In this document: one piece after another, positions 1 through 8,617 of the stretch
Layout: every line of letters begins with the position of its first letter
How positions within the stretch are numbered: the stretch's first letter is position 1
Assembly: GCF_036688685.1 (NCBI RefSeq)
Contig: NZ_JAQQPS010000006.1
Span: forward strand, 62,001 to 126,000
Reading direction: 5' to 3'
Source of the DNA: JALYUM01 sp036688685
GTDB lineage: Bacteria > Pseudomonadota > Gammaproteobacteria > Burkholderiales > Burkholderiaceae_D
Length of the DNA stretch: 64,000 nucleotides
Translations under genes and position numbers: made by a program
Notes under the pieces: model-generated
What the model was told of the DNA's origin: nothing
What the model saw: the letters and a program-made list of their open reading frames with translations, nothing else
The model's database searches: none

Positions 1-1
1 G

Positions 2-286
2 CTGCTGGGGAATATGCGCGCCGAGCAGCGCTTCGCGGTGTTTCTCACCAACCTGGCGGCCCGCTACGCCGCGCGCGGCTACTCCTCGACCCAGTTCGAG
101 CTGCGCATGTCGCGCGAAGACATCGGCAATTACCTGGGCCTGACCATCGAAAGCGTCAGCCGCCTGCTGTCACGCTTCAAGACGCTCGGCCTGCTGGCAG
201 TGACCAAGCGCGCCATCACCCTGCGCGAACCGGCGCGCCTGCAGGCGCTCGCGGCCGGCACGGAGCAGTGCAGCCCACTCGTTTAG
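2..286 (+). CDS. fnr: FNR-type CRP-family regulator, C-terminal part (truncated by window edge)
   Basis: Partial gene; the reading frame is open from base 2, so only about 94 C-terminal residues are seen. They hold the winged helix-turn-helix of the CRP/FNR superfamily. The recognition helix reads GLTIESVSRLLSRF, with the E-x-x-S-R arrangement that in FNR contacts the TTGAT half-site (family knowledge). The stretch before it (SREDIGNYLGL) is also FNR-like. The sensory domain and any iron-sulfur cysteines lie outside the window, so oxygen sensing cannot be confirmed here. The stop codon overlaps the end of the convergent hemN by four bases. Pairing FNR with oxygen-independent haem synthesis fits control of the microaerobic or anaerobic shift. 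Confidence 0.88.
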   Translation: MLGNMRAEQRFAVFLTNLAARYAARGYSSTQFELRMSREDIGNYLGLTIESVSRLLSRFKTLGLLAVTKRAITLREPARLQALAAGTEQCSPLV

Positions 287-1668
287 ACCGTGGCGGAATG
301 GCGCTGGCCAGACTCGAGGTAGCGGTCGAACACCATGCAGATATTCCGGATTAACAGGCGCCCTTTCGGCGTGACCGTGATCCAGTCGGGCGTAACCGTG
401 GCCAGGCCGTCGGCCTCGAGGTCGGCCAGCGCCGCCAGCTCCTGCGCGAAATAATCGGCAAAGGCGATCGGAAACGCCTGCTCGAAGGCGGCCACCGACA
501 GCTCAAAATGGCACATCAAACTCCCGATCAGGGAGCGCCGCAGCGCGTCGTCCATGGACAGCGTCACGCCCCGTTCGATGGGCAGCGTGCTGGCGTCGAT
601 GCCGGCATAGTAGGCCGTCAGGTGCTTGGCGTTCTGGCTGTAGGTGGCGCCCACGGCGCCGATGGCGGACACGCCGAACGCGACGATGTCGGCGTCGGCA
701 TGCGTCGAATAGCCCTGGAAGTTGCGGTGCAGCCGGCCCTGGCGCTGCGCCACCGCCAGCTCGTCGTCCGGCTTGGCGAAATGGTCCATGCCGATATACA
801 CATACCCCGCCGTAGCCAGCCGTTCGATGGCCAGGCCCAGCATGGCCAGCTTGGCGTCGGCGCCGGGCATGTCAGCGTCCTGCAGCATGCGCTGCGCCTT
901 GAACAGGTGCGGCATGTGGGCGTAGTGGTACAGCGCGATGCGGTCCGGGTCGGCCGCGATCACCCGCTCGAGCGTGGTCGCCATCGTCGCAAGCGTCTGC
1001 AGCGGCAGGCCGTAGATCAGGTCGATGTTCACCGAGCGGTAGCCAAATGCCCGGGCGGCGTCGATGATCGCCTGGGTCTGCACCTCGGGCTGGATGCGGT
1101 TCACGGCGCGCTGCACCCGCTCGTCATAATCCTGCACGCCCAGGCTCAAACGATTGAAGCCTTGCCGGCGCAGGCTGGCAATGCGCTCCACCGTGACCGT
1201 ACGCGGATCGATTTCGATGGCATATTCGCCCACCGCGTCGGGCGCGAATTGAAAGTGGCTGCGCAGGTGCGCCATCAGCTCGTCCATTTGCGCGTCCGAC
1301 AGATAGGTCGGCGTGCCGCCGCCCAGGTGCAGCTGGTCGACGCGGTTCATGCCGTCGTAGAGTGCCGCCTGCATGGTGATTTCACGCTTCAGGTAATCGA
1401 GGTAGACGGCGGCCTTGTCGCGCTCGCGCGTGACGATCTTGTTGCAGGCGCAGTAGTAGCAGATCGACGCGCAGAACGGGATGTGCACGTACAGCGACAG
1501 CGGCGTGCCGCTCTGGCGCGTGCGGCGGTGGGCCACGGCGGCGAGATAGTCGCGGTAGCCGAACCCGTTCTGGAAGCGGTCGGCGGTGGGGTACGAGGTG
1601 TAGCGCGGACCGGGGCGGCCGAGTTTGCGCAGCAGCGGCGCATCGAACGTGGGAGAAACTAAAGACAT
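283..1668 (-). CDS. hemN: Oxygen-independent coproporphyrinogen III oxidase (radical SAM)
   Basis: Converts coproporphyrinogen III to protoporphyrinogen IX by oxidative decarboxylation without oxygen, a cytoplasmic haem biosynthesis step. The 461-residue length matches the family. The radical SAM cluster motif CxxxCxxCxC is visible at about residues 66-75 (HIPFCASICYYCACNK), and the glycine-rich LHLGGGTPTYL SAM-binding stretch follows. The ATG at 1668 is preferred over an in-frame GTG six bases upstream because AGGAAG then sits at proper spacing. The gene is convergent with the fnr-type gene. Possible FNR half-site pairs occur upstream, at 1750-1763 and more weakly at 1699-1712. Confidence 0.95.
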   Translation of the reverse strand: MSLVSPTFDAPLLRKLGRPGPRYTSYPTADRFQNGFGYRDYLAAVAHRRTRQSGTPLSLYVHIPFCASICYYCACNKIVTRERDKAAVYLDYLKREITMQAALYDGMNRVDQLHLGGGTPTYLSDAQMDELMAHLRSHFQFAPDAVGEYAIEIDPRTVTVERIASLRRQGFNRLSLGVQDYDERVQRAVNRIQPEVQTQAIIDAARAFGYRSVNIDLIYGLPLQTLATMATTLERVIAADPDRIALYHYAHMPHLFKAQRMLQDADMPGADAKLAMLGLAIERLATAGYVYIGMDHFAKPDDELAVAQRQGRLHRNFQGYSTHADADIVAFGVSAIGAVGATYSQNAKHLTAYYAGIDASTLPIERGVTLSMDDALRRSLIGSLMCHFELSVAAFEQAFPIAFADYFAQELAALADLEADGLATVTPDWITVTPKGRLLIRNICMVFDRYLESGQRHSATV

Positions 1669-1749
1669 GGACACTTCCTGCTGATGGACCGCCCGGGCTT
1701 GAGCAAGATCCTGTTGCAGGGAGTGTAGAAAGACGGCTCTTTAAAATCT

Positions 1750-1763
1750 TTGCGCTGCATCAA
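1750..1763. promoter_or_regulatory. Possible FNR box upstream of hemN
   Basis: The sequence TTGCG-N4-ATCAA matches the FNR consensus TTGAT-N4-ATCAA at 8 of 10 positions and lies about 80 bases before the hemN start. A weaker candidate, TTGAG-N4-ATCCT, lies at 1699-1712. An FNR-type gene next door makes the site plausible, but no promoter elements were mapped around it. Confidence 0.35.
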
Positions 1764-1812
1764 ATATGCCCCAGCCAGCTGTGATAGCGGCGGAGGCAGA
1801 TGCTGGGGCAAA

Positions 1813-2007
1813 TCAACCGCGCTGGCGCATCGCCTCGTCGATTTTTTTGTCAGTGTTGTACTGACTGAGTGCATACACGGCCCAGATGGCGGCCGGCAGC
1901 CAGCCGATCACGGTGATTTGCAGGATCAGGCAGATGACGCCGGCGATGGGGCGGCCGATCGTGAAGAAGGTAAGCCAGGGCAGGATGAGAGCGATAAGCA
2001 GGCGCAT
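1813..2007 (-). CDS. YqaE/Pmp3-family small membrane protein
   Basis: A 64-residue hydrophobic protein with two predicted membrane helices (about residues 3-20 and 24-48) and a short charged C-terminus (NTDKKIDEAMRQRG). The pattern LPWLTFFTIGRP, then GVICLILQITVIGWLPAAIWAVYAL, is typical of the Pmp3/YqaE family (UPF0057), associated with membrane potential and salt or cold stress. AAGGAG sits seven bases before the ATG. It lies upstream of hemN on the same strand with a gap of about 145 bases that contains the FNR-like sites, so hemN probably has its own promoter. Confidence 0.88.
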   Translation of the reverse strand: MRLLIALILPWLTFFTIGRPIAGVICLILQITVIGWLPAAIWAVYALSQYNTDKKIDEAMRQRG

Positions 2008-2050
2008 GAAAACTCCTTGAGGGGTGAATTAACGTCCATGATACGTGAGC

Positions 2051-2776
2051 TCAGCAGCCAAGTGCATGCGCCACGTCCAGCATGCTTTCGGCGACGACAT
2101 CCCACGCGTGGTCGGGCGCCAGGTCGGTGCTTTGCTGCGGCCCGTGCTCGTGCGGCCGGCGCAGGAAAATGGTGCGCAGGCCGAGGGCGCGCGCAGCGAG
2201 CAGGTCGTTGTTGTGGGCCGCCACCATGCACACTTCGGTGGGGGCCAGGCCAGCCGCCTCGCAGGACGCCAGGTACACCGCCGGCTGCGGCTTGTAGGCA
2301 TGGGCGATTTCGGCGCCAAGGATGACGTCCCACGGCAAGCGGCCGTAGCGCGCCAGGCGCAGCATGCCGGCGATGTGGCCGTTCGAGAAGGGCGCGATGG
2401 CGAAGCGCTGCTTGAGGCGCAGCAGCCCTTCGACCGCGTCGGGCCACGGGTCGAGCCGCTCCCAGCAGCGGTTCAGATCTTCCAGCGCGATGAAGGGGAT
2501 ATCTTCTGCCCTCACGCCATGCTGCTGCAGCACCGTTTGCAGGTTTTCGAGGGTGAGGATATCGAGCTTGACCCAGGGCCGGCGGTGGCTGCGCACTTCT
2601 TCCATGGCCGGCTGGTAGCCGGCGCGCCAGGCGTCGGCAAAGGCCAGCGGATCGGCTGCGATGCCGTGCTTGCGCAGGAACGGCTCGCAAGCACGAGCGA
2701 CGCTGGTGCGCCAGTCGACGACGGTGCCGAAAACGTCGAAGCCGAGCATGCCGATGTGTTCAAATGAAGCGCTCAT
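2051..2776 (-). CDS. Haloacid dehalogenase type II-like HAD hydrolase
   Basis: A 241-residue HAD-superfamily protein. Motif I is GFDVFGTVVDWR with the nucleophile Asp at residue 14; motif II is APFSNGH; the Lys motif is AYKPQPAVY; the acidic motif region is MVAAHNNDLLAA. This layout is that of type II haloacid dehalogenases, which hydrolyse L-2-haloacids through an aspartyl ester, but many relatives act on other substrates, so the substrate is not assigned. A longer reading to 2869 exists, but the start at 2776 matches the family N-terminus and has a GGAAGGGG stretch upstream. Confidence 0.85.
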   Translation of the reverse strand: MSASFEHIGMLGFDVFGTVVDWRTSVARACEPFLRKHGIAADPLAFADAWRAGYQPAMEEVRSHRRPWVKLDILTLENLQTVLQQHGVRAEDIPFIALEDLNRCWERLDPWPDAVEGLLRLKQRFAIAPFSNGHIAGMLRLARYGRLPWDVILGAEIAHAYKPQPAVYLASCEAAGLAPTEVCMVAAHNNDLLAARALGLRTIFLRRPHEHGPQQSTDLAPDHAWDVVAESMLDVAHALGC

Positions 2777-2918
2777 GAAAGTGCCCCTTCCGGTTGACGA
2801 CGATGCCGGTATCCTACACCGATGGCATGCTGCCGTCCTTTTACCTGCGCGTGACAATTGGAGAGACACCGGCGCATGCGCGCGCGGTACGATGGCTTTT
2901 TAATTCCGAGCGGACACT

Positions 2919-4091
2919 ATGCGAATTGCGACACTTGCCTTGACCCTGGCCTTGGCCACACCATCGGCCTGGAGCGCCACACCCTGCGTCGATGTCTGCC
3001 TGGCGCTGGTCGATGAAGGTACTCTGCTGTCCTATCAAGGCAAGAAGCAGCAGGCCTACGAAAAATTCAAGGCGGCCATCGCAGCGGCGCCTGAAGCCAC
3101 CTGGCCGCTGGTGTCGGCCGCCACCATGCTGATCGACATGTCCTGGCACAGCGAGCAAGCGCAGGCTGGCAAGCTGCGTGATCAGGCCGAAGCGCTGACG
3201 CGCCAGGCGCTGCGCCTGGAACCGGCCAACCCCATGACCCAGGACGTCCTGCGCCAGATTCTCGACGGGCCGGTAGTCACAGCGCACGTGCCGCCTCCCG
3301 CGGCTCGCGCGGCGATGCAGCAGGCCGAAGTGCTGTTCACGCAACGCCAGTTCGACGCAGCGCGCGCGCAATACGAGGCGGTGATGGCGCTCGACCCGCT
3401 CTGGGAGCTGGCCTGGATCGGCGCGGGCGACTGCTATTTCGCGCAGCAGGACTGGGCGCACGCCGAGGCGCAGTTCCGCCGCGCGACCGAGATCGCGCCA
3501 GAAAATGCCCAAGGGTGGCGCTTCCTGGCCGACAGTCTCGCCCGGCAGGGCAAGCGCGAGCCGGCTGCACAGGCGCTGTACCGCGCCGTCATGGCCAATC
3601 CGGCCGACCGCAATACCTGGAACCACCTGGCCAGCCTGCGCGCGGCGCAGCAAAGGCCGCTGCGCTCCCTGCACCTGGAACGTGGCAGCCACGTGTCGGT
3701 GGGGGCGGACGGCAAATACAAGGTGAACCTGGATAACACGGGGGTGCGCAAGGACAGTGCGCCGGATCTGGCGTTTGCGCTGTCGCTGGCGCTGGCCGAA
3801 GTGAATGCGCGCACTGCCGACAGCGGGAAAGTCAAAACGGTGTATGCGATCGAACTGGAAGCGTGGCGCACGGCCCTCAAAATTGCGGACCAAGCCAGTG
3901 CAGCATCAGGCAAGACCCTGACCGATCCGGCGCTGCTGCAAATGCAGGCCATGCAGCGCGACGGCCAGCTGGAACCGGCCTTGCTGGTGCTGAGCTATCG
4001 GCCACCTTACCGGGCCGCGTTCGACACATGGCTGGCCGCCCATCCCGACGGCGTGAAAGATTTTATTGACCGCTACGGCCTGCAGCCATAA
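2919..4091 (+). CDS. Exported tetratricopeptide-repeat protein
   Basis: 390 residues with a probable signal peptide (MRIATLALTLALATPSAWSA) cleaved near residue 20. Several TPR units follow: around residues 30-60 (SYQGKKQQAYEKFKAAIAAAP), 130-165 (FDAARAQYEAVMALDP), 165-200 (DWAHAEAQFRRATEIAP) and 200-235. The C-terminal 130 residues show no recognised domain. Probably periplasmic and a protein-protein scaffold, but no partner can be named. It ends 29 bases inside the 3' end of the convergent GNAT gene. Confidence 0.75.
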   Translation: MRIATLALTLALATPSAWSATPCVDVCLALVDEGTLLSYQGKKQQAYEKFKAAIAAAPEATWPLVSAATMLIDMSWHSEQAQAGKLRDQAEALTRQALRLEPANPMTQDVLRQILDGPVVTAHVPPPAARAAMQQAEVLFTQRQFDAARAQYEAVMALDPLWELAWIGAGDCYFAQQDWAHAEAQFRRATEIAPENAQGWRFLADSLARQGKREPAAQALYRAVMANPADRNTWNHLASLRAAQQRPLRSLHLERGSHVSVGADGKYKVNLDNTGVRKDSAPDLAFALSLALAEVNARTADSGKVKTVYAIELEAWRTALKIADQASAASGKTLTDPALLQMQAMQRDGQLEPALLVLSYRPPYRAAFDTWLAAHPDGVKDFIDRYGLQP

Positions 4092-4596
4092 TCGCACCCA
4101 GTTCGGCCAGATACACATTGCTGTCGGTCGTGTACGGCGCGATGGTCTGCACGCCCTGGTACCGCAGGCCGCATTTTTCCAGCAGGCGGATCGACGCAAT
4201 ATTGTCCAGCGACGTGATGGCCATGATGCGCGCCATCCCGAGTGCCTGCGCATGCTGCAGCACCGCGCAGGCGGCTTCCCAGGCGTAGCCGTTGCCGCAG
4301 TGGGCGGCGAGGAAGGCGTAGCCGATGTCCGGCTCGGGCAGCGCATCACGCTTGATCAAGCCGCTCATGCCGATGGGCGCGCCGTTCAATTCGACCACGT
4401 ACATCGAATGGCCGCGCGCGGCCTGCATGGCGATGGGGCCATCCTGCAGCGACTGGCGGGCGGCGTCGACGGTGCGGACGTTGCGGTCCGCGATGTGGGT
4501 GATGAAGCCGGGGTCGTTGAGCAGTGCGAGGTAGAACGGCGCGTCGTCCAGGGTCGCGGTGCGCAGGATAAGCCTTGCGGTTTCAGCGATCTTCAT
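4063..4596 (-). CDS. GNAT-family N-acetyltransferase (RimJ/RimL-like)
   Basis: 177 residues. The N-terminus (ETARLILRTATLDDAPFYLALLND) and the later SLDNIASIRLLEKCGLRYQG are hallmarks of the RimJ/RimL-type GNAT group, which moves an acetyl group from acetyl-CoA to an amine, often a protein N-terminus or small molecule. The substrate cannot be told. The start codon overlaps the stop of the upstream deaminase gene as ATGA, so the two are translationally coupled in one operon. Confidence 0.85.
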   Translation of the reverse strand: MKIAETARLILRTATLDDAPFYLALLNDPGFITHIADRNVRTVDAARQSLQDGPIAMQAARGHSMYVVELNGAPIGMSGLIKRDALPEPDIGYAFLAAHCGNGYAWEAACAVLQHAQALGMARIMAITSLDNIASIRLLEKCGLRYQGVQTIAPYTTDSNVYLAELGAIMAAGRSGQ

Positions 4597-5888
4597 TGGC
4601 GCGCCTCTGGCACGCGGCGCCCCAGCCGGAAATCGACACTGCCCGGCCGCCCCGGCAAATTGAGCGTCGCGGCCGCGCGCGGCGCCTCGCTGATCACGAC
4701 ACCGCGCCGCACCACGGCGCGACGGGCGGCGCGCAGCCGGATCGCCTCCACCGTGCTGCCCGCATCGAGCAGCACGAAATCGGCGTGGCAGCCCACCGAC
4801 AAGCCATAACCCTGCAGGCCGAGGATGCGCGCGGGCGTCTCCGTCACGGCCAGGAAGCATGCATGCATCGCGGCCTGCCCGGTCATCTGCGCCACGTGCA
4901 GTCCCATGTGCGCCACTTCCAGCATGTCGCCGGAGCCGAGCCCGTACCACGGGTCCATCACGCAGTCGTGCCCGAAGGCGACGTCGACGCCGGCCGCCAT
5001 GAGTTCCGGCACGCGGGTCATGCCGCGCCGCTTCGGATAGGTGTCGTGGCGGCCCTGCAGCGTGATGTTGATGAGCGGGTTGGCAATCGCCGCGACACCC
5101 GCTTCGGCGATCAGCGGCAGCAGTTTGCTCACATAATAATTGTCCATCGAGTGCATCGAGGTCAGGTGCGAGCCGGTGACGCGTCCGTGCAGGCCGAGGC
5201 GCTGGGTCTCGTACGCCAGTGTTTCGATATGGCGCGACATGGGGTCGTCCGATTCGTCGCAATGCATGTCGACCATCAGTCCCCGTTCAGCCGCGAATTC
5301 GCACAGCAGCCGCACCGATTCGGCGCCCTGCGCCATGGTGCGCTCGAAATGGGGAATCCCGCCGACCACGTCGACACCCATCGCAATGGCCCGCTTCAGG
5401 TTGGCGAACGCGTTGCGGCTGCGCAGGATGCCGTCCTGGGGAAAAGCCACTAGTTGCAGGTCGATGTACGGCGCCACCTGGCGTTTCACGTCGAGCAGCG
5501 CTTCGACCGCCAGCAGGCGGTCGTCGCAGATGTCGACGTGGGTGCGGATGGCAAGCAGGCCGCGCGCGGCGGCCCAGTCGCAGTACTGCAGCGCGCGTTC
5601 GACCAGCGCCTGCTGCGTCAGGTCGGGTTTCAGCTCGCCCCACAGCGCGATCCCTTCGAGCAGCGTGCCGGACGCGTTCACGCGCGGCAGGCCGTAGCTG
5701 AGGGTGGCGTCCATGTGGAAGTGGGCGTCGACGAAGGGCGGCGTGACCAGGTCGCCGGCGGCGTCGATTTCACGCGCGCCGGTGACGGCCAGGCGCACGC
5801 CGACGGCGGCGATGCGGCCGTGCTGCACCGCGATATCGATGTGCTGGGTGCCATCGGGCAGCGTGGCGTTGCGAATGACGAGGTCCAT
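4593..5888 (-). CDS. CodA-like amidohydrolase, predicted cytosine/5-methylcytosine deaminase
   Basis: 431 residues, close in length and sequence to E. coli cytosine deaminase CodA. Metal ligands are visible: HFH (residues 56, 58), His209 in MHCDES, His241 in GSHLTSMH, and Asp308 in FGHDCVMDPW. The substrate-binding LQLVAFPQDG (Gln151) is also conserved. The residue after the catalytic Asp is Cys309, where E. coli CodA has Asp314. From memory, loss of that discriminating Asp marks bacterial enzymes that deaminate 5-methylcytosine to thymine, so that substrate is inferred here. The product would be a pyrimidine base plus ammonia. AGGAGT lies before the ATG. It is the first gene of a pair with the GNAT gene (ATGA overlap). 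Confidence 0.85.
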   Translation of the reverse strand: MDLVIRNATLPDGTQHIDIAVQHGRIAAVGVRLAVTGAREIDAAGDLVTPPFVDAHFHMDATLSYGLPRVNASGTLLEGIALWGELKPDLTQQALVERALQYCDWAAARGLLAIRTHVDICDDRLLAVEALLDVKRQVAPYIDLQLVAFPQDGILRSRNAFANLKRAIAMGVDVVGGIPHFERTMAQGAESVRLLCEFAAERGLMVDMHCDESDDPMSRHIETLAYETQRLGLHGRVTGSHLTSMHSMDNYYVSKLLPLIAEAGVAAIANPLINITLQGRHDTYPKRRGMTRVPELMAAGVDVAFGHDCVMDPWYGLGSGDMLEVAHMGLHVAQMTGQAAMHACFLAVTETPARILGLQGYGLSVGCHADFVLLDAGSTVEAIRLRAARRAVVRRGVVISEAPRAAATLNLPGRPGSVDFRLGRRVPEARQ

Positions 5889-6052
5889 GCGTACTCCTGT
5901 CTAGAGGTGAAGTGATTGTAGCGCCGCTTGCAGCGTTTTAGTGCCGCAATGGAAGAAGTTAGCGGCAAGATTCCTCTTTCCATCATTGCCGTTCCTCGCT
6001 ACACTTCCCATCATATATTGCAGCGCGCCATACACCACTGAGAGGAAGAAGC

Positions 6053-6775
6053 ATGACATTTCCAGACAAGTTATCCGACGCGGGAAAAGAACAGCTCGCA
6101 AAACAGATCGATTATTTTCAGGCCTTCAGCGCGCGCGCCTTCGAGAACGCCGAGCGCATCCTGGCCCTGAATCTCCAGACCACGCGCGCCGCGCTCGACC
6201 ACACCGCCGGCGCCGTGCGCCAGCTGGCTGACGTGCGCGATCCACGCGACCTGATGGTATTGACCAGCCAGACCCAGACGCAGGTCGAGGCCGCCATGGC
6301 CTACAGCCGCAAGCTGTTCGAGATCGCCAACCAGCCAGCAGTGGCGCCGGCCGCTGCACCGGCGCCCGCGCCCGAGGAACACATCGTGACGGCGGCACCG
6401 GTCATGGTCAGCGAACCGGTGGCAGAAGCCGCACCGGCGCCAATCGCCGCGACGCTGGACGAGCCGGCCGAACCGGCCGCCGCCCCGTCCGCGTCCGCCA
6501 TCCTGCCCAGCACGCACCCGCTTGGCGAAGCGGACCCTGAACCGGCGCCGGCCATTGCGGCCCGTGCCAGGCCAATCGCCAGGGCGGCCAGCAAGGTCGC
6601 CGCCGCACCGGTCGAGGCGCCCCACCCGGCCGCGTCACCGATGCCGGAAGCCGGGCCGATCGCCATGCCGGCCATCGCGCCGGTCGATGCCGTGGCGGCG
6701 CCCCTCGAAGCGGCCGCCGCGCCGCAGCCGAAACGCGCCGGCGGCAGCGCGGCCAAGGGCAGCCGAAAACGCTAG
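6053..6775 (+). CDS. Phasin-family protein with long Ala/Pro-rich tail
   Basis: 240 residues. Residues 1-95 carry the phasin helical domain (QIDYFQAFSARAFENAERILALN, then VRDPRDLMVLTSQTQTQVE), which coats polyhydroxyalkanoate granules. From residue 95 on, the protein becomes an Ala/Pro-rich low-complexity tail ending in a basic cluster (AAKGSRKR), like the basic tails of PhaP proteins that may contact DNA or granules. AGAGGAAGAA precedes the ATG. The gene is followed by a clear rho-independent terminator, so it is a single-gene unit. No PHA synthesis genes lie nearby. Confidence 0.9.
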   Translation: MTFPDKLSDAGKEQLAKQIDYFQAFSARAFENAERILALNLQTTRAALDHTAGAVRQLADVRDPRDLMVLTSQTQTQVEAAMAYSRKLFEIANQPAVAPAAAPAPAPEEHIVTAAPVMVSEPVAEAAPAPIAATLDEPAEPAAAPSASAILPSTHPLGEADPEPAPAIAARARPIARAASKVAAAPVEAPHPAASPMPEAGPIAMPAIAPVDAVAAPLEAAAAPQPKRAGGSAAKGSRKR

Positions 6776-6810
6776 CCCGGCGGCGTCATCCACTTAAACA
6801 GGGTAAATTA

Positions 6811-6832
6811 GCGGGCTTCGGCCCGCTTTTTT
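6811..6832 (+). terminator. Rho-independent terminator of the phasin gene
   Basis: A perfect six-base stem GCGGGC / GCCCGC with a stable TTCG loop, followed by six T residues, 35 bases after the phasin stop codon. Confidence 0.9.
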
Positions 6833-6865
6833 CATCGCGGGCAGCCCCATTTCAAGGATGTTGTA

Positions 6866-8617
6866 ATGAGTTTATCGCGCCTGATCGGCGGATTTGTGCG
6901 CCGCCATAGTCGCGCCTATGTGTCATCGGCCTTCATGCTGGTCGGCGTGGCCGTCTGCACTGTCTGGGTTCCGCGTACTGTCGGCGCCACCATCGATGGC
7001 CTGGCTGCCCACGCCCTCGACCGCGACGCCCTGTTGCTGAAACTGGCCGAGCTGGTCGCGCTCGGCGTGGCGATCTACGTGCTGCGCGTCGGCTGGCGCC
7101 TGCGCCTGTATGGCGCCGCCTACCAACTCGGGGTCGAGTTGCGCACGCGCCTGTACGCGCGCCTGACCGCCCAGGGTCCCGCCTTTTATCAGCAGCAGCG
7201 CACCGGCGACCTGATGGCGCTGGCCACCAACGACGTCGACGCCATCGAAATGGCCGCCGGCGAAGCGATGCTGGCCGGCTTCGACGGCCTGCTCACGCTG
7301 GTCATGGTGCTGGCCATCATGGTGCTGGGCGTCGACTGGCGCCTGGCCGCCGTCGCCCTGCTGCCGTTTCCGCTGATGGCGGGCGCGTTCTGGTACATCT
7401 CGCGCCACATCCACGTGGCCGCCACCGATTCGCTGACGCGCTTCTCGAAATTGAACGACCATGTCCAGGAAGCCCTGTCGGGCGTGCGCACCTTGCGCGC
7501 ACTGGGGCTGGAAGAGCGCAGCAGCAAACAGTTCAGCGAACTGGCCGCACGCGCCGCCGACAGTTCGCTGAGCGCGCAAAAATGGGAAGCCGCGTACGAA
7601 CCGGCAGTGGGCCTGACCCTCACCGCCGCCAGCGCCCTGACGCTGGGCCTGGGCGGCTACCTGATCTGGCAGCAGCAGCTGACCATCGGTGCGCTCACCA
7701 GCTTTACCATGTACCTGGGCCAGCTGATCTGGCCGATGTTTGCGTGCGGCTGGGTGCTGTCGCTGATCCAGCGCGGCAAGGCAGCCCTGCAACGCCTGCA
7801 GCCGCTGCTCGACGCGCCGCTGTCGGTCGATGACCACGGCGCCCTCACGCGCCTGGCAGACGGCCCGCTGGCGCTGCACGCGGTGCGCTATGCCTATGCA
7901 GGGCAAAGCCGCCCGGCTCTGGATAACGTCAGCATCAGCTTGCCACCGGGCCGCACGCTCGGACTGGTCGGCCCCACCGGGTCGGGCAAGTCGACGCTGC
8001 TGCGCGTGCTGCTGCGACAGGCCACCCCGCAAGCGGGCGACGCCACCTGGGGCGGGCAGCCGCTGGCCGCCTACACGCTCGAAACACTGCGCGCGGCGAT
8101 CAGCTGGGTGCCGCAGGAATCGTTTCTGTTCTCGGCCACGATCGCCGAGAACATCGCCCTGGCCCGACCCGACGCCACGCGCGCGCAGATCGAGCAGGCC
8201 GCGCACATGGCCGCCATTCATGACGACATCCTGCGCTTCCCGGCCGGCTACGACACCGCGGTCGGCGAGAAGGGTGTGACCCTGTCCGGCGGCCAGCGCC
8301 AGCGCGTGGCGATTGCCCGCTCGCTGCTGGCCGAATCGACGCTGCTGCTGATGGACGACGCGCTCTCGGCGGTCGACACCGGCACCGAAACCCGCATCCT
8401 CGACCACCTGGCCGAACTGCGGCGCGCGCGTCCAGGGCTGTCGGCCATCATCGCCAGCCACCGCCTCTCGTCGGTCGTCAATGCCGATCTGATCGTGGTG
8501 CTGAAGGACGGCCACATCGTCGAATCGGGCAGCCACGACGACTTGCTCGCCAAGGACGGCTGGTACGCCAGCCAATGGCGCTATCAACAACTGGAGGCCA
8601 GCCTCGATGCCATCTGA
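6866..8617 (+). CDS. mdlA: ABC exporter half-transporter, MdlA/SmdA-like
   Basis: 583 residues: six-helix ABC exporter domain (about 1-310) fused to an ATPase domain. Walker A GPTGSGKST is near residue 369, the signature LSGGQRQR near 473, and Walker B LLLMDDALSAVD follows. An Asp takes the place of the usual catalytic Glu after Walker B, as in MdlA-type subunits, which suggests an asymmetric heterodimer with one weak ATP site. The next gene starts 11 bases before this one ends, so the two are translationally coupled. The family exports drugs or lipids; the substrate is unknown here. AAGGATG stands before the start. Confidence 0.9.
   Translation: MSLSRLIGGFVRRHSRAYVSSAFMLVGVAVCTVWVPRTVGATIDGLAAHALDRDALLLKLAELVALGVAIYVLRVGWRLRLYGAAYQLGVELRTRLYARLTAQGPAFYQQQRTGDLMALATNDVDAIEMAAGEAMLAGFDGLLTLVMVLAIMVLGVDWRLAAVALLPFPLMAGAFWYISRHIHVAATDSLTRFSKLNDHVQEALSGVRTLRALGLEERSSKQFSELAARAADSSLSAQKWEAAYEPAVGLTLTAASALTLGLGGYLIWQQQLTIGALTSFTMYLGQLIWPMFACGWVLSLIQRGKAALQRLQPLLDAPLSVDDHGALTRLADGPLALHAVRYAYAGQSRPALDNVSISLPPGRTLGLVGPTGSGKSTLLRVLLRQATPQAGDATWGGQPLAAYTLETLRAAISWVPQESFLFSATIAENIALARPDATRAQIEQAAHMAAIHDDILRFPAGYDTAVGEKGVTLSGGQRQRVAIARSLLAESTLLLMDDALSAVDTGTETRILDHLAELRRARPGLSAIIASHRLSSVVNADLIVVLKDGHIVESGSHDDLLAKDGWYASQWRYQQLEASLDAI

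Noticed and set aside
508..1662. 384-residue open frame antisense to hemN
   Set aside because: Gln/His/Val/Arg-rich shadow; hemN is certain.
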